A stretch of 64,000 nucleotides of DNA from JACJXW01 sp964418125 (GTDB lineage: Bacteria; Bacteroidota; Bacteroidia; Chitinophagales; Saprospiraceae), in assembly GCA_964418125.1 (NCBI GenBank), contig CAYQKY010000011.1, positions 32,064 through 96,063 of the forward strand, read 5' to 3'. This document shows positions 49,206 to 56,330 of this stretch, piece after piece. The notes below the pieces were generated by a model. That model saw only the letters and a program-made list of their open reading frames with translations, did not search any database and had not been told where the DNA came from. A program made the position numbers and the translations under genes. Numbering within the stretch: position 1 is the first letter of the stretch; every line of letters starts with the position of its first letter.

Positions 49206-50105
49206 ATGAGAGAAAAATCCTTCCTGCAATATCTACAATACGAGAAAAGGTTCTCACCGAACACCCTCACTGCTTACCGGAAAGACCTGGAGCAGTTCCT
49301 GCATTTTACGAGAGAAGAATTGGGCCTCACTTCCGTAGAGGAGGTGGGGCATCCTCATATCCGGTCCTGGATCGTTCACCTCATCGGGCAGGGCCGTTCT
49401 CCCCGGACGGCAAACCGCAAACTGTCTACCCTAAAAGCTTATTTCCGGTTCCTCATCCGGAGGAACTACCTATCGTCGGACCCTACCGCCAAGGTCTCCG
49501 CCCCCAAAGTGGGCAGGCGCCTGCCGGGCAGCCTCAAGAAGGCTGAACTGGATCAGCTTTTTCAACATATAGAGTTTGAGGATGGATACAGCGGCGCCCG
49601 GGACCGCATGATTCTGGAATTGCTCTATGCCACCGGCATGCGGCGTTCGGAGGCCATTGCCCTGAAAATAGGGGACATCGATTTTCACAGTTTGCAGGCA
49701 CGCATTACAGGCAAGGGCAATAAAGAACGCCTGGCCCCCATCAGCCGGGCCCTTGCTGACAACCTCCGGGCTTACCTGCTCGAACGGGAAAAGGCTTTTC
49801 CGCAGGCCGGTTCGGCTCCATTATTCCTCACCGATAAGGGCAAACCCCTTTACCCGAAGTTCATGTATAATATTGTGCACAAATATCTTTCAATGGTCAC
49901 CAGCAATGGCCGGCGGGGGCCTCACGCCCTGCGGCATTCCTTTGCAACCCACCTTTCGGAAAACGGCGCCGACCTCAATGCAATAAAGGCCTTGCTGGGC
50001 CACTCCAGCCTGGCCTCCACCCAGGTTTACACCCACAATTCCATTGAACGCTTAAAGCAAGTATATAATAAAGCCCACCCCAAGGCCGGACGGGACGATG
50101 AATAA
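49206..50105 (+). CDS. Tyrosine recombinase, XerC/XerD family
   Basis: 299 residues. The N-terminal SAM-like core-binding domain is at about 1-88 (FLQYLQYEKRFSPNTLTAYR), the catalytic domain at about 105-290. Catalytic residues of the family are present: Arg in YATGMRRSEAIAL, Lys in TGKGNKER, HALRHSFATHL (His and Arg), His in LLGHSSLAST and the nucleophile Tyr in QVYTH. With rpsU and hpf beside it, this is the housekeeping enzyme for chromosome-dimer resolution rather than a mobile-element integrase. XerC and XerD cannot be told apart with certainty here. Confidence 0.93.
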   Translation: MREKSFLQYLQYEKRFSPNTLTAYRKDLEQFLHFTREELGLTSVEEVGHPHIRSWIVHLIGQGRSPRTANRKLSTLKAYFRFLIRRNYLSSDPTAKVSAPKVGRRLPGSLKKAELDQLFQHIEFEDGYSGARDRMILELLYATGMRRSEAIALKIGDIDFHSLQARITGKGNKERLAPISRALADNLRAYLLEREKAFPQAGSAPLFLTDKGKPLYPKFMYNIVHKYLSMVTSNGRRGPHALRHSFATHLSENGADLNAIKALLGHSSLASTQVYTHNSIERLKQVYNKAHPKAGRDDE

Positions 50106-50159
50106 CCGCCGGCCGCACTCTGTACCCTTTAATTCTTAATTCACCAAAAAGGAAAGATT

Positions 50160-50459
50160 ATGAGAGTTCATACCGAATCTGTTCAGTTTAAAGCAGACCA
50201 AAAGCTCATCCAATATATCGAAAAAAGGCTTAATAAAATGGACCACTTCTTTGACCGGATCATCGAAGCCCGCGTGACGCTGAAACTGGAAAATTCCGGG
50301 CAGATCAAAGACAAGATCGCCGAGGTACGCCTCAGCGTGCCGGGAGACCAGCTGATTGCCAAAGAAGCCAGTAAGACCTTTGAAGCTTCTGTGGACAATG
50401 CCACCTCTGCTCTGAAACGACAGCTCATCAGGTATAAGGAACGTATGCGCAAGGCCTGA
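50160..50459 (+). CDS. Ribosome hibernation-promoting factor (HPF/RaiA, short form)
   Basis: 99 residues with the beta-alpha-beta-beta-beta-alpha HPF fold: VHTESVQFKADQKLIQYIEK, a central ARVTLKLENSGQIKDKIAEV strand pair, and the basic C-terminal helix ALKRQLIRYKERMRK. It binds the 30S A- and P-sites when growth slows. The long-form dimerisation domain is absent. It is followed by a strong terminator, closing the rpsU-xer-hpf group. Confidence 0.94.
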   Translation: MRVHTESVQFKADQKLIQYIEKRLNKMDHFFDRIIEARVTLKLENSGQIKDKIAEVRLSVPGDQLIAKEASKTFEASVDNATSALKRQLIRYKERMRKA

Positions 50460-50503
50460 CCGGCGCAACTTCCGGTGGGCTGAAATTTAATAATGGATTC
50501 AAT

Positions 50504-50540
50504 GCTCCCTTGTCGAACCCGGCAAGGGAGCTTGTTTTTA
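50504..50540 (+). terminator. Terminator after hpf
   Basis: GCTCCCTTG (50504-50512) and CAAGGGAGC (50523-50531) pair perfectly across 10 nt, followed by TTGTTTTTA. Confidence 0.85.
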
Positions 50541-50651
50541 CTTTTTCCTGCCTCAATGCCTTAAAGAGTAGGGATTTCTTCCTAAATTTGGGCCACGTCA
50601 AAAAAAAGGCGAAAAAAGAATAGCACTATTTTTTCTTTTGTTAAAATGTTC

Positions 50652-50659
50652 TATCTTTG
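50652..50659 (+). promoter_or_regulatory. -7 box of the tRNA-tuf operon
   Basis: TATCTTTG, a full TAnnTTTG match. TTG at 50638-50640 is closer than usual for -33. It lies 289 nt before the first tRNA. Confidence 0.5.
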
Positions 50660-50665
50660 CAATCG

Positions 50666-50884
50666 CTTTGAGAAAATGATCTCAAGCAAAGGTTGAAATA
50701 CGCGAAATTGCTGGCTTTGTGCTTTTAGTGAAGGGGCGCTCTGTTAAGAGTTTTCCGGAACTTTTCCCCTCCTTAAAGGCTTTAGATGGTTGGCTCTGTC
50801 CTCCATTTTATCGACAGCAGCCGATTAACCCCAGCATGGCTTCTCTTCCCGTTTTAAAGCGGGTGTGGAGCAGCCCCGCTTTTT
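50666..50884 (+). ncRNA. Candidate leader RNA or attenuator before the tRNA-tuf operon
   Basis: From the expected transcription start to an internal terminator. A first hairpin pairs TTGAGA with TCTCAA near 50669-50686. At the end, CCCG...CGGG (about 50848-50863) can form instead of the terminator stem, because both use the same CGGG. Either a free RNA of about 220 nt or an attenuator; there is no family match. Confidence 0.35.
50856..50884 (+). terminator. Internal terminator in the tRNA-tuf leader
   Basis: AAAGCGGG (50856-50863) pairs perfectly with CCCGCTTT (50875-50882), followed by U5 in all. It lies 65 nt before tRNA-Thr, so full termination would silence the operon unless another promoter exists. 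Confidence 0.65.
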
Positions 50885-50948
50885 AAAGCCGCTCAACGAG
50901 CTTTGCAAGTGCCGAAAGCATCGTTGAAATACCGCTGAACCACCTTAA

Positions 50949-51022
50949 GCCAGCATAGCTCAGTTGGCCAGAGCAGCTGATTTGTAATCAGCGGGTCGGG
51001 GGTTCGAATCCCTCTGCTGGCT
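50949..51022 (+). tRNA. tRNA-Thr (anticodon TGT)
   Basis: 74 nt. Acceptor GCCAGCA pairs with TGCTGGC, discriminator T. Anticodon loop TTTGTAA gives TGT. T arm GGGGGTTCGAATCCCTC. CCA is not encoded. Confidence 0.95.
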
Positions 51023-51086
51023 CAAAAGCTGAAGGGGGCAAATTCGAACCCGGAAGTGAGATAATTTGACATATGGTATCCATTCA

Positions 51087-51169
51087 GGGGGTGCGCCGGA
51101 GTGGGAGAGCCGGGCCAGACTGTAAATCTGGTGTCTCTGACTGAATAGGTTCGAATCCTATCACCCCCA
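51087..51169 (+). tRNA. tRNA-Tyr (anticodon GTA)
   Basis: 83 nt. Acceptor GGGGGTG pairs with CACCCCC, discriminator A. Anticodon loop CTGTAAA gives GTA. The long variable arm (GTGTCTCTGACTGAA) is the class II form expected for bacterial tRNA-Tyr. Confidence 0.95.
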
Positions 51170-51172
51170 CTG

Positions 51173-51222
51173 ATTGAATGACTGAATGAGTGAATATTCA
51201 TTCCTTCTCTCCTTCACTCATT
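51173..51222. repeat. 8-bp repeat and hairpin between tRNA genes
   Basis: Octamers ATTGAATG, ACTGAATG, AGTGAATA run from 51173 to 51196. AATGAGTGAA (51185-51194) is inverted perfectly as TTCACTCATT (51213-51222). The hairpin may guide tRNA processing. Confidence 0.8.
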
Positions 51223-51228
51223 TGATAA

Positions 51229-51301
51229 GCGGGCGTAGCTCAGTTGGTAGAGCATCAGCCTTCCAAGCTGAGGGTCGCGGGTTCGAGTCTCGTCGCCCGC
51301 T
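51229..51301 (+). tRNA. tRNA-Gly (anticodon TCC)
   Basis: 73 nt. Acceptor GCGGGCG pairs with CGCCCGC, discriminator T. Anticodon loop TTCCAAG gives TCC. Confidence 0.95.
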
Positions 51302-51389
51302 CTGATTAGTAAAAGAGGCCGGTTTTTTATAGGCCGGTTCTTGAGCGTATGTTGAGCCTGACTAAGGCTCGTTTCCCGTTAAGGGCCAG

Positions 51390-51461
<72 letters not shown>

Positions 51462-51520
51462 CAATTTGTTCAGCACTTTGTTTAACCACAAGAATTTCAT
51501 ATCAAAAAATTTGATTACCG

Positions 51521-52717
51521 ATGGCTAAGGAAACATTCGAAAGGACCAAACCACACCTCAACGTGGGGACGATCGGCCACGTAGACCACGGTAAGACTAC
51601 TCTTACCGCAGCGATTACTTATGTCCTTTCCGCAGATGGACTTGCAGAGAAAAAAGACTACGACTCTATTGACGCTGCTCCGGAAGAGAAAGAACGGGGT
51701 ATCACGATCAATACGGCTCACGTAGAATATCAAACACAGAAGCGCCACTATGCTCACGTGGACTGCCCTGGCCACGCGGACTATGTAAAGAACATGGTAA
51801 CGGGTGCTGCTCAGATGGACGGCGCCATTCTGGTGGTTGCCGCTACCGACGGCCCGATGCCGCAAACCCGCGAACACATCCTGCTGGCCCGCCAGGTAGG
51901 TGTACCTAAGATCGTTGTTTATATGAACAAGGTAGACCTGGTTGACGACGAAGAGATGCTCGAACTGGTGGAAATGGAAGTTCGGGAATTGCTCGACCAG
52001 TATGAGTTCGACGGCGATAATGCTTCCATCATCAAGGGGTCGGCCCTCAAGGCCCTGGAAGGCGACGAAACGGCTGTAAAGTCTATCCGTGAACTCATGG
52101 ATGCGGTAGATAACGACATCCCCGAGCCGGAGCGCCTGATCGACCAGCCTTTCCTGATGCCGATCGAAGACGTATTCTCCATCACCGGCCGCGGTACCGT
52201 CGCTACCGGGCGTATCGAGCGCGGTGTTATCAAGACCGGCGAGGCGGTTGAGATCATCGGTATGATGCCGGAAGGTGAAAAACCTCTGAAATCAGTAATT
52301 ACCGGGGTGGAAATGTTCCGCAAGATCCTCGACCGTGGTGAAGCTGGTGACAACGCCGGCCTGCTGCTGCGTGGTATCGACAAAGATGACATTAAGCGCG
52401 GCCAGGTGATCTGTGCACCGGGCTCTGTAACCCCGCACAAGCACTTCAAGTGCGAGGTATACGTCCTGTCTAAGGAAGAAGGCGGCCGCCACACACCGTT
52501 CTTCAACGGCTACCGCCCGCAGTTCTACTTCCGTACCACAGACGTTACCGGCGATGTCGTTCTGCCCTCCGGCGTAGAAATGGTTATGCCGGGCGATAAC
52601 GTTTCCCTGGAAGTAAAACTGATCAACACGATCGCCATGGAGAAAGGCCTCCGTTTCGCTATCCGTGAGGGTGGCCGTACGGTTGGCGCCGGCCAGGTAA
52701 CCGAAATCCTGGACTAA
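51521..52717 (+). CDS. tuf: Elongation factor Tu
   Basis: 398 residues, complete. It delivers aminoacyl-tRNA to the ribosome in a GTP-dependent way. G1 is GHVDHGKTT, G3 is DCPGHADYVKN, G4 is NKVD and G5 is GSALKA; domains 2 and 3 follow (RGTVATGRIERG and the C-terminal RTVGAGQVTEILD). Codon use is strongly biased, as in susC. It is transcribed behind four tRNAs and followed by tRNA-Trp and secE, the conserved bacterial arrangement. A long hairpin separates tuf from tRNA-Trp. Confidence 0.98.
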   Translation: MAKETFERTKPHLNVGTIGHVDHGKTTLTAAITYVLSADGLAEKKDYDSIDAAPEEKERGITINTAHVEYQTQKRHYAHVDCPGHADYVKNMVTGAAQMDGAILVVAATDGPMPQTREHILLARQVGVPKIVVYMNKVDLVDDEEMLELVEMEVRELLDQYEFDGDNASIIKGSALKALEGDETAVKSIRELMDAVDNDIPEPERLIDQPFLMPIEDVFSITGRGTVATGRIERGVIKTGEAVEIIGMMPEGEKPLKSVITGVEMFRKILDRGEAGDNAGLLLRGIDKDDIKRGQVICAPGSVTPHKHFKCEVYVLSKEEGGRHTPFFNGYRPQFYFRTTDVTGDVVLPSGVEMVMPGDNVSLEVKLINTIAMEKGLRFAIREGGRTVGAGQVTEILD

Positions 52718-52745
52718 TACGAGTAACTCGTTCTACAATATTATG

Positions 52746-52785
52746 GCTGAAAAGGTTAGGCATGAATGTGCCTAATCTTTTCAGC
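52746..52785 (+). terminator. 17-bp hairpin between tuf and tRNA-Trp
   Basis: GCTGAAAAGGTTAGGCA (52746-52762) pairs with 52769-52785 over 17 bp with one G-U pair and a 6-nt loop. There is no U tract. It is probably a processing or stability hairpin of the tuf message rather than a full stop, since tRNA-Trp follows within 8 nt. Confidence 0.6.
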
Positions 52786-52793
52786 ATATACAC

Positions 52794-52866
52794 ACGGGCA
52801 TAGCTCAACTGGTAGAGCGACGGTCTCCAAAACCGTAGGCTGGGGGTTCAAGTCCTCCTGCCCGTG
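52794..52866 (+). tRNA. tRNA-Trp (anticodon CCA)
   Basis: 73 nt. Acceptor ACGGGCA pairs with TGCCCGT, discriminator G as expected for tryptophan. Anticodon loop CTCCAAA gives CCA. It lies 17 nt before secE, as in many bacteria. Confidence 0.95.
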
Positions 52867-52883
52867 CAAATAAGGATTTTGCG

Positions 52884-53078
52884 ATGGAAAGACTGAAATT
52901 GTACGTTATTGAAAGCTACAACGAGCTGGTCCATAAAGTGACCTGGCCGACCTGGCCCAACCTGCAAAGCAGTACGGTGGTGGTATTGGTAGCTTCAATC
53001 ATCCTGGCTTTGATCATCTTTCTGATGGACGTCGTCTCGCGTACCATCCTGGATTGGATCTATAGCTTTAATATTTAA
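52884..53078 (+). CDS. secE: Preprotein translocase subunit SecE
   Basis: 64 residues, the short single-TM form. The amphipathic surface helix with VTWPTWPNLQSST is the SecE signature, followed by one TM segment (about 31-51). It clamps SecY in the Sec translocon. It starts the secE-nusG-rplKAJL-rpoBC unit. Confidence 0.95.
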   Translation: MERLKLYVIESYNELVHKVTWPTWPNLQSSTVVVLVASIILALIIFLMDVVSRTILDWIYSFNI

Positions 53079-53096
53079 TAGGGATAAAGGTTTGTG

Positions 53097-53705
53097 ATGT
53101 CTGAGGATAAAGAAAAGCAAATACAGGAAGAAGAAACAGATACCTCTTCAGATGCCTCTGGCAGTGACAAGAAGTGGTACTCTCTTCGTGTGATCAGCGG
53201 GAAGGAAAGAAAGATTAAGGAACGCATTGAGATGGAAATTGAGCGTTCCGGCTGGGGAAGTTTTATTACCCAGGTTCTGGTTCCGACCGAAAAGGTCTAT
53301 AAGATAAGGAGTGGTAAGAAAGTGATCTCTGAGAGAAACATCCTCCCGGGCTATATTCTTATCGAGGCTATTCCCTCCATGCTCAGTGGCGAGGTCATTC
53401 AGGCTATCGCCAATATCCCGAACGTCATCCACTTCCTGGGGCGCAACAACCCCATCCCTATGCGGCCGGCTGAGGCCAACCGTATGCTCGGAAAGGTAGA
53501 TGAATCGCAGGAAGCCGGAGAGGCTATGATCGAACCCTTCATCGTCGGTGAGACGGTCAAGATCATCGATGGGCCCTTCAGCGAATTCGTCGGAGACATA
53601 CAGGAAGTCAATGAAGAGAAAAAGAAGCTGAAGGTGATCGTAAAGATCTTTGGCCGGGGGACAGAAGTGGAACTCAACTTCATGCAGGTAGAGAAAACAT
53701 CCTAG
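53097..53705 (+). CDS. nusG: Transcription termination/antitermination factor NusG
   Basis: 202 residues from the ATG at 53097; the preceding in-frame GTG at 53094 is not needed. The N-terminal NGN domain (about 24-140, WYSLRVISGKERKIKERIEM, and LPGYILIEA) binds RNA polymerase and the C-terminal KOW domain (about 148-200, GETVKIIDGPFSEFVGDIQE) links to Rho or S10. An acidic N-terminal extension (about 1-22) is typical for the phylum. It couples transcription with translation and sits 18 nt after secE. Confidence 0.96.
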   Translation: MSEDKEKQIQEEETDTSSDASGSDKKWYSLRVISGKERKIKERIEMEIERSGWGSFITQVLVPTEKVYKIRSGKKVISERNILPGYILIEAIPSMLSGEVIQAIANIPNVIHFLGRNNPIPMRPAEANRMLGKVDESQEAGEAMIEPFIVGETVKIIDGPFSEFVGDIQEVNEEKKKLKVIVKIFGRGTEVELNFMQVEKTS

Positions 53706-53817
53706 TTTTTCCAATAACAAGTGTAGTATTGATTTTTGCTTGTCAGCTTTTGTTCCGGTTTTCCGGAAAGCGCTTCCCTGGAGCTGGTAGCAGTTCAACT
53801 TGAATAAAGCGAAAAAA

Positions 53818-54279
53818 ATGGCTAAGGAAGTAGATGCTTTTATTAAACTTCAGGTTAGAGGCGGAGCCGCCAACCCGGCCCCTCCGGTAGGCCCGGCGCT
53901 CGGCGCAAAGGGGGTCAACATCATGGAGTTCTGCAAGCGTTTCAACGCTGAAACACAGGACAAGCAGGGCCAATTGTTGCCGGTGGTTATCACGGTGTTC
54001 AAGGATAAGTCCTTTACCTTCATTATCAAGACGCCTCCGGCTGCTGTTCAACTGCTGGAAGCTGCCAAGATCAAGAAAGGCTCACCCGAATCTAACCGCA
54101 ACAAAGTGGGCTCTGTAACCTGGGACCAGGTGCGGGCCATCGCTGAGAATAAAATGACGGACCTCAACTGCTTCACCGTAGAATCGGCCATGAGAATGGT
54201 AGCCGGTACAGCCCGTAGCATGGGGGTGACCGTCAAAGGAACGCCGCCCTGGGAAGGCGAAGCGGCCAGCGATAACTAA
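53818..54279 (+). CDS. rplK: 50S ribosomal protein uL11
   Basis: 153 residues from the ATG at 53818; an upstream in-frame TTG at 53800 is rejected. Family marks are FIKLQVRGGAANPAPPVGPA, LGAKGVNIMEFCKRFNA and the C-terminal RNA-binding NCFTVESAMRMVAGTARSMG. It is part of the GTPase-associated centre. The C-terminus is slightly longer than in E. coli (PWEGEAASDN). Confidence 0.97.
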   Translation: MAKEVDAFIKLQVRGGAANPAPPVGPALGAKGVNIMEFCKRFNAETQDKQGQLLPVVITVFKDKSFTFIIKTPPAAVQLLEAAKIKKGSPESNRNKVGSVTWDQVRAIAENKMTDLNCFTVESAMRMVAGTARSMGVTVKGTPPWEGEAASDN

Positions 54280-54301
54280 ATGTATCGGTATTAAGTAGGG
54301 A

Positions 54302-54325
54302 GTTCTGCCCTTTGTGCGGCAGGAC
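54302..54325 (+). repeat. Short hairpin between rplK and rplA
   Basis: GTTCTGCC (54302-54309) pairs with GGCAGGAC (54318-54325) with one G-U pair and an 8-nt loop. It could be a regulatory or processing site; no match to the known L1 operator was attempted. Confidence 0.4.
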
Positions 54326-54351
54326 GCTAATCACCTCAAAACAGAATTATA

Positions 54352-55047
<696 letters not shown>

Positions 55048-55068
55048 CTTTTCAAAACCTGAAAAGAA

Positions 55069-55596
55069 ATGACAAGAGCAGAAAAGACCGCTACTATTGA
55101 GGCGCTGAAGGAGAAGCTTTCCGACATAGATTTTTTCTATCTGGCGGATTCTTCTACGCTGACCGTAGAGCAAGTCAATAAATTCAGAAGATTGTGTTTC
55201 GAAAAGGGTATTGAGATGAAAGTCGTCAAGAATACCCTGATACAGAAAGCACTGGAGAGCGCGCCGGAAGAAAAGAACTTCGCCGGGCTCTACGAAGCAC
55301 TAAAGGGGCCGACCGCTATTCTGATCTCGGAAAAGGCCAACGCTCCTGCGAAATTGATCAAAGAGTTTCGCAAAGATTTCGAAAAGCCCACCCTGAAGGC
55401 TGCATATATTGATACCGACGTTTTCCTGGGGGATGAGAAACTGGATGAACTGGCCAGCCTCAAATCCAAGGAAGACCTCATCGCCGAAGTCATCGCTTTG
55501 TTGCAATCTCCGGCGAAAACGGTCATCAGTTCTCTGCAGTCCGGCGGGCAAACCCTCGTGGGTATACTCAAAACGCTGGAAGAGCGCGGCGAGTAG
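55069..55596 (+). CDS. rplJ: 50S ribosomal protein uL10
   Basis: 175 residues. The N-terminal rRNA-binding domain carries FFYLADSSTLTVEQVNKFRR and MKVVKNTLIQKALE; the C-terminal helix that carries L7/L12 dimers is at about 135-165 (EDLIAEVIALLQSPAKTVIS). It lies only 21 nt after rplA, so the separate L10 leader known from E. coli is missing here. Confidence 0.96.
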   Translation: MTRAEKTATIEALKEKLSDIDFFYLADSSTLTVEQVNKFRRLCFEKGIEMKVVKNTLIQKALESAPEEKNFAGLYEALKGPTAILISEKANAPAKLIKEFRKDFEKPTLKAAYIDTDVFLGDEKLDELASLKSKEDLIAEVIALLQSPAKTVISSLQSGGQTLVGILKTLEERGE

Positions 55597-55604
55597 CAAT
55601 ACTG

Positions 55605-55632
55605 GCGGTTCGGTGTTCGGTATTCGATGTTC
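55605..55632. repeat. 7-bp degenerate repeat between rplJ and rplL
   Basis: Four heptamers: GCGGTTC, GGTGTTC, GGTATTC, GATGTTC. The shared TTCG frame is the complement of the CGAAT heptamers at 11800-11869. It occupies part of an unusually long (140 nt) rplJ-rplL gap. Confidence 0.75.
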
Positions 55633-55736
55633 GCAGGGTTTGCGAAAAGCGGAAAGCGAACCAGCCCCTAAATACGGCTTCCAAGCTGTACGCACAATAT
55701 ATTTTATTAACGTACAACTTTTCAAAATTTTTTACA

Positions 55737-56120
55737 ATGGCAGATCTTAAAGCTTTTGCAGAACAGCTGGTCAACCTCACGGTTAAAGAAGTGAACGAAC
55801 TGGCTGGAATACTGAAAGATGAATATGGCATCGAACCGGCTGCCGCTGCAGTTGCAGTTGCCGGCCCCGCCGCCGGTGGTGGCGAAGGCGGTGCTGCTGC
55901 TGAGGAAAAGACGGAATTTGATGTCATCCTCAAATCCGCAGGTGCAGGCAAACTTAAAGTGGTTAAAGAGGTGAAGAACCTGCTTGGCCTGGGCTTGAAA
56001 GAAGCCAAGGACCTGGTAGACGGCGCCCCGGGCCCGGTTAAGGAAGGTGTACCCAAGGATGAGGCTGAGAAGATCAAAGCAGCACTCGAAGAAGCAGGCG
56101 CTGAAGTAGAGATCAAGTAA
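55737..56120 (+). CDS. rplL: 50S ribosomal protein bL12 (L7/L12)
   Basis: 127 residues. N-terminal dimerisation helices (about 1-35), an Ala/Gly hinge (AVAVAGPAAGGGEGGAAAEE) and the C-terminal factor-binding domain (about 60-127, KTEFDVILKSAGAGKLKVVK to AEVEIK). It recruits translation GTPases. Two tandem hairpins separate it from rpoB. Confidence 0.97.
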   Translation: MADLKAFAEQLVNLTVKEVNELAGILKDEYGIEPAAAAVAVAGPAAGGGEGGAAAEEKTEFDVILKSAGAGKLKVVKEVKNLLGLGLKEAKDLVDGAPGPVKEGVPKDEAEKIKAALEEAGAEVEIK

Positions 56121-56141
56121 CGGCTTCTTCTTAAAACCGTT

Positions 56142-56211
56142 GAAAATAATGGCTCAGGCCATTATTTTCGGCGCTGAAGGCTTAGCGAGTTGTGTTACAA
56201 CTGGCTAAGCC
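56142..56211 (+). promoter_or_regulatory. Tandem hairpins between rplL and rpoB
   Basis: First: GAAAATAATGGC (56142-56153) with GCCATTATTTTC (56158-56169), perfect 12 bp with a 4-nt loop. Second: GGCTTAGC (56179-56186) with GCTAAGCC (56204-56211), enclosing a GTTGT/ACAAC stem. No U tract follows either. The position equals that of the attenuator and RNase III site known between rplL and rpoB in E. coli. Confidence 0.6.
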
Positions 56212-56330
56212 TATTGTCGTATAATTAAGTTTAGCAATTTTGAACTTTTTCGGATATTTTGGGTATTATTACAGCATAGGCGATCGTTAGAAAGCTAATT
56301 ATTGCCGAAACAATAAACAATTTTTTGCCA

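Larger units (their letters stand above)
50460..50948. other. Non-coding stretch upstream of the tRNA-tuf operon
   Basis: 489 nt without a protein gene. Contents are the hpf terminator, a TATCTTTG promoter box at 50652 and a roughly 290-nt leader containing an internal terminator at 50856-50884. Confidence 0.75.

Noticed and set aside
49206..50105. Integrase marking a genomic island
   Set aside because: The recombinase sits between rpsU and hpf with no attachment repeats or foreign genes; it looks like housekeeping XerC/D.
55048..55068. L10 autoregulatory leader before rplJ
   Set aside because: Only 21 nt separate rplA and rplJ, too short for the known structure.
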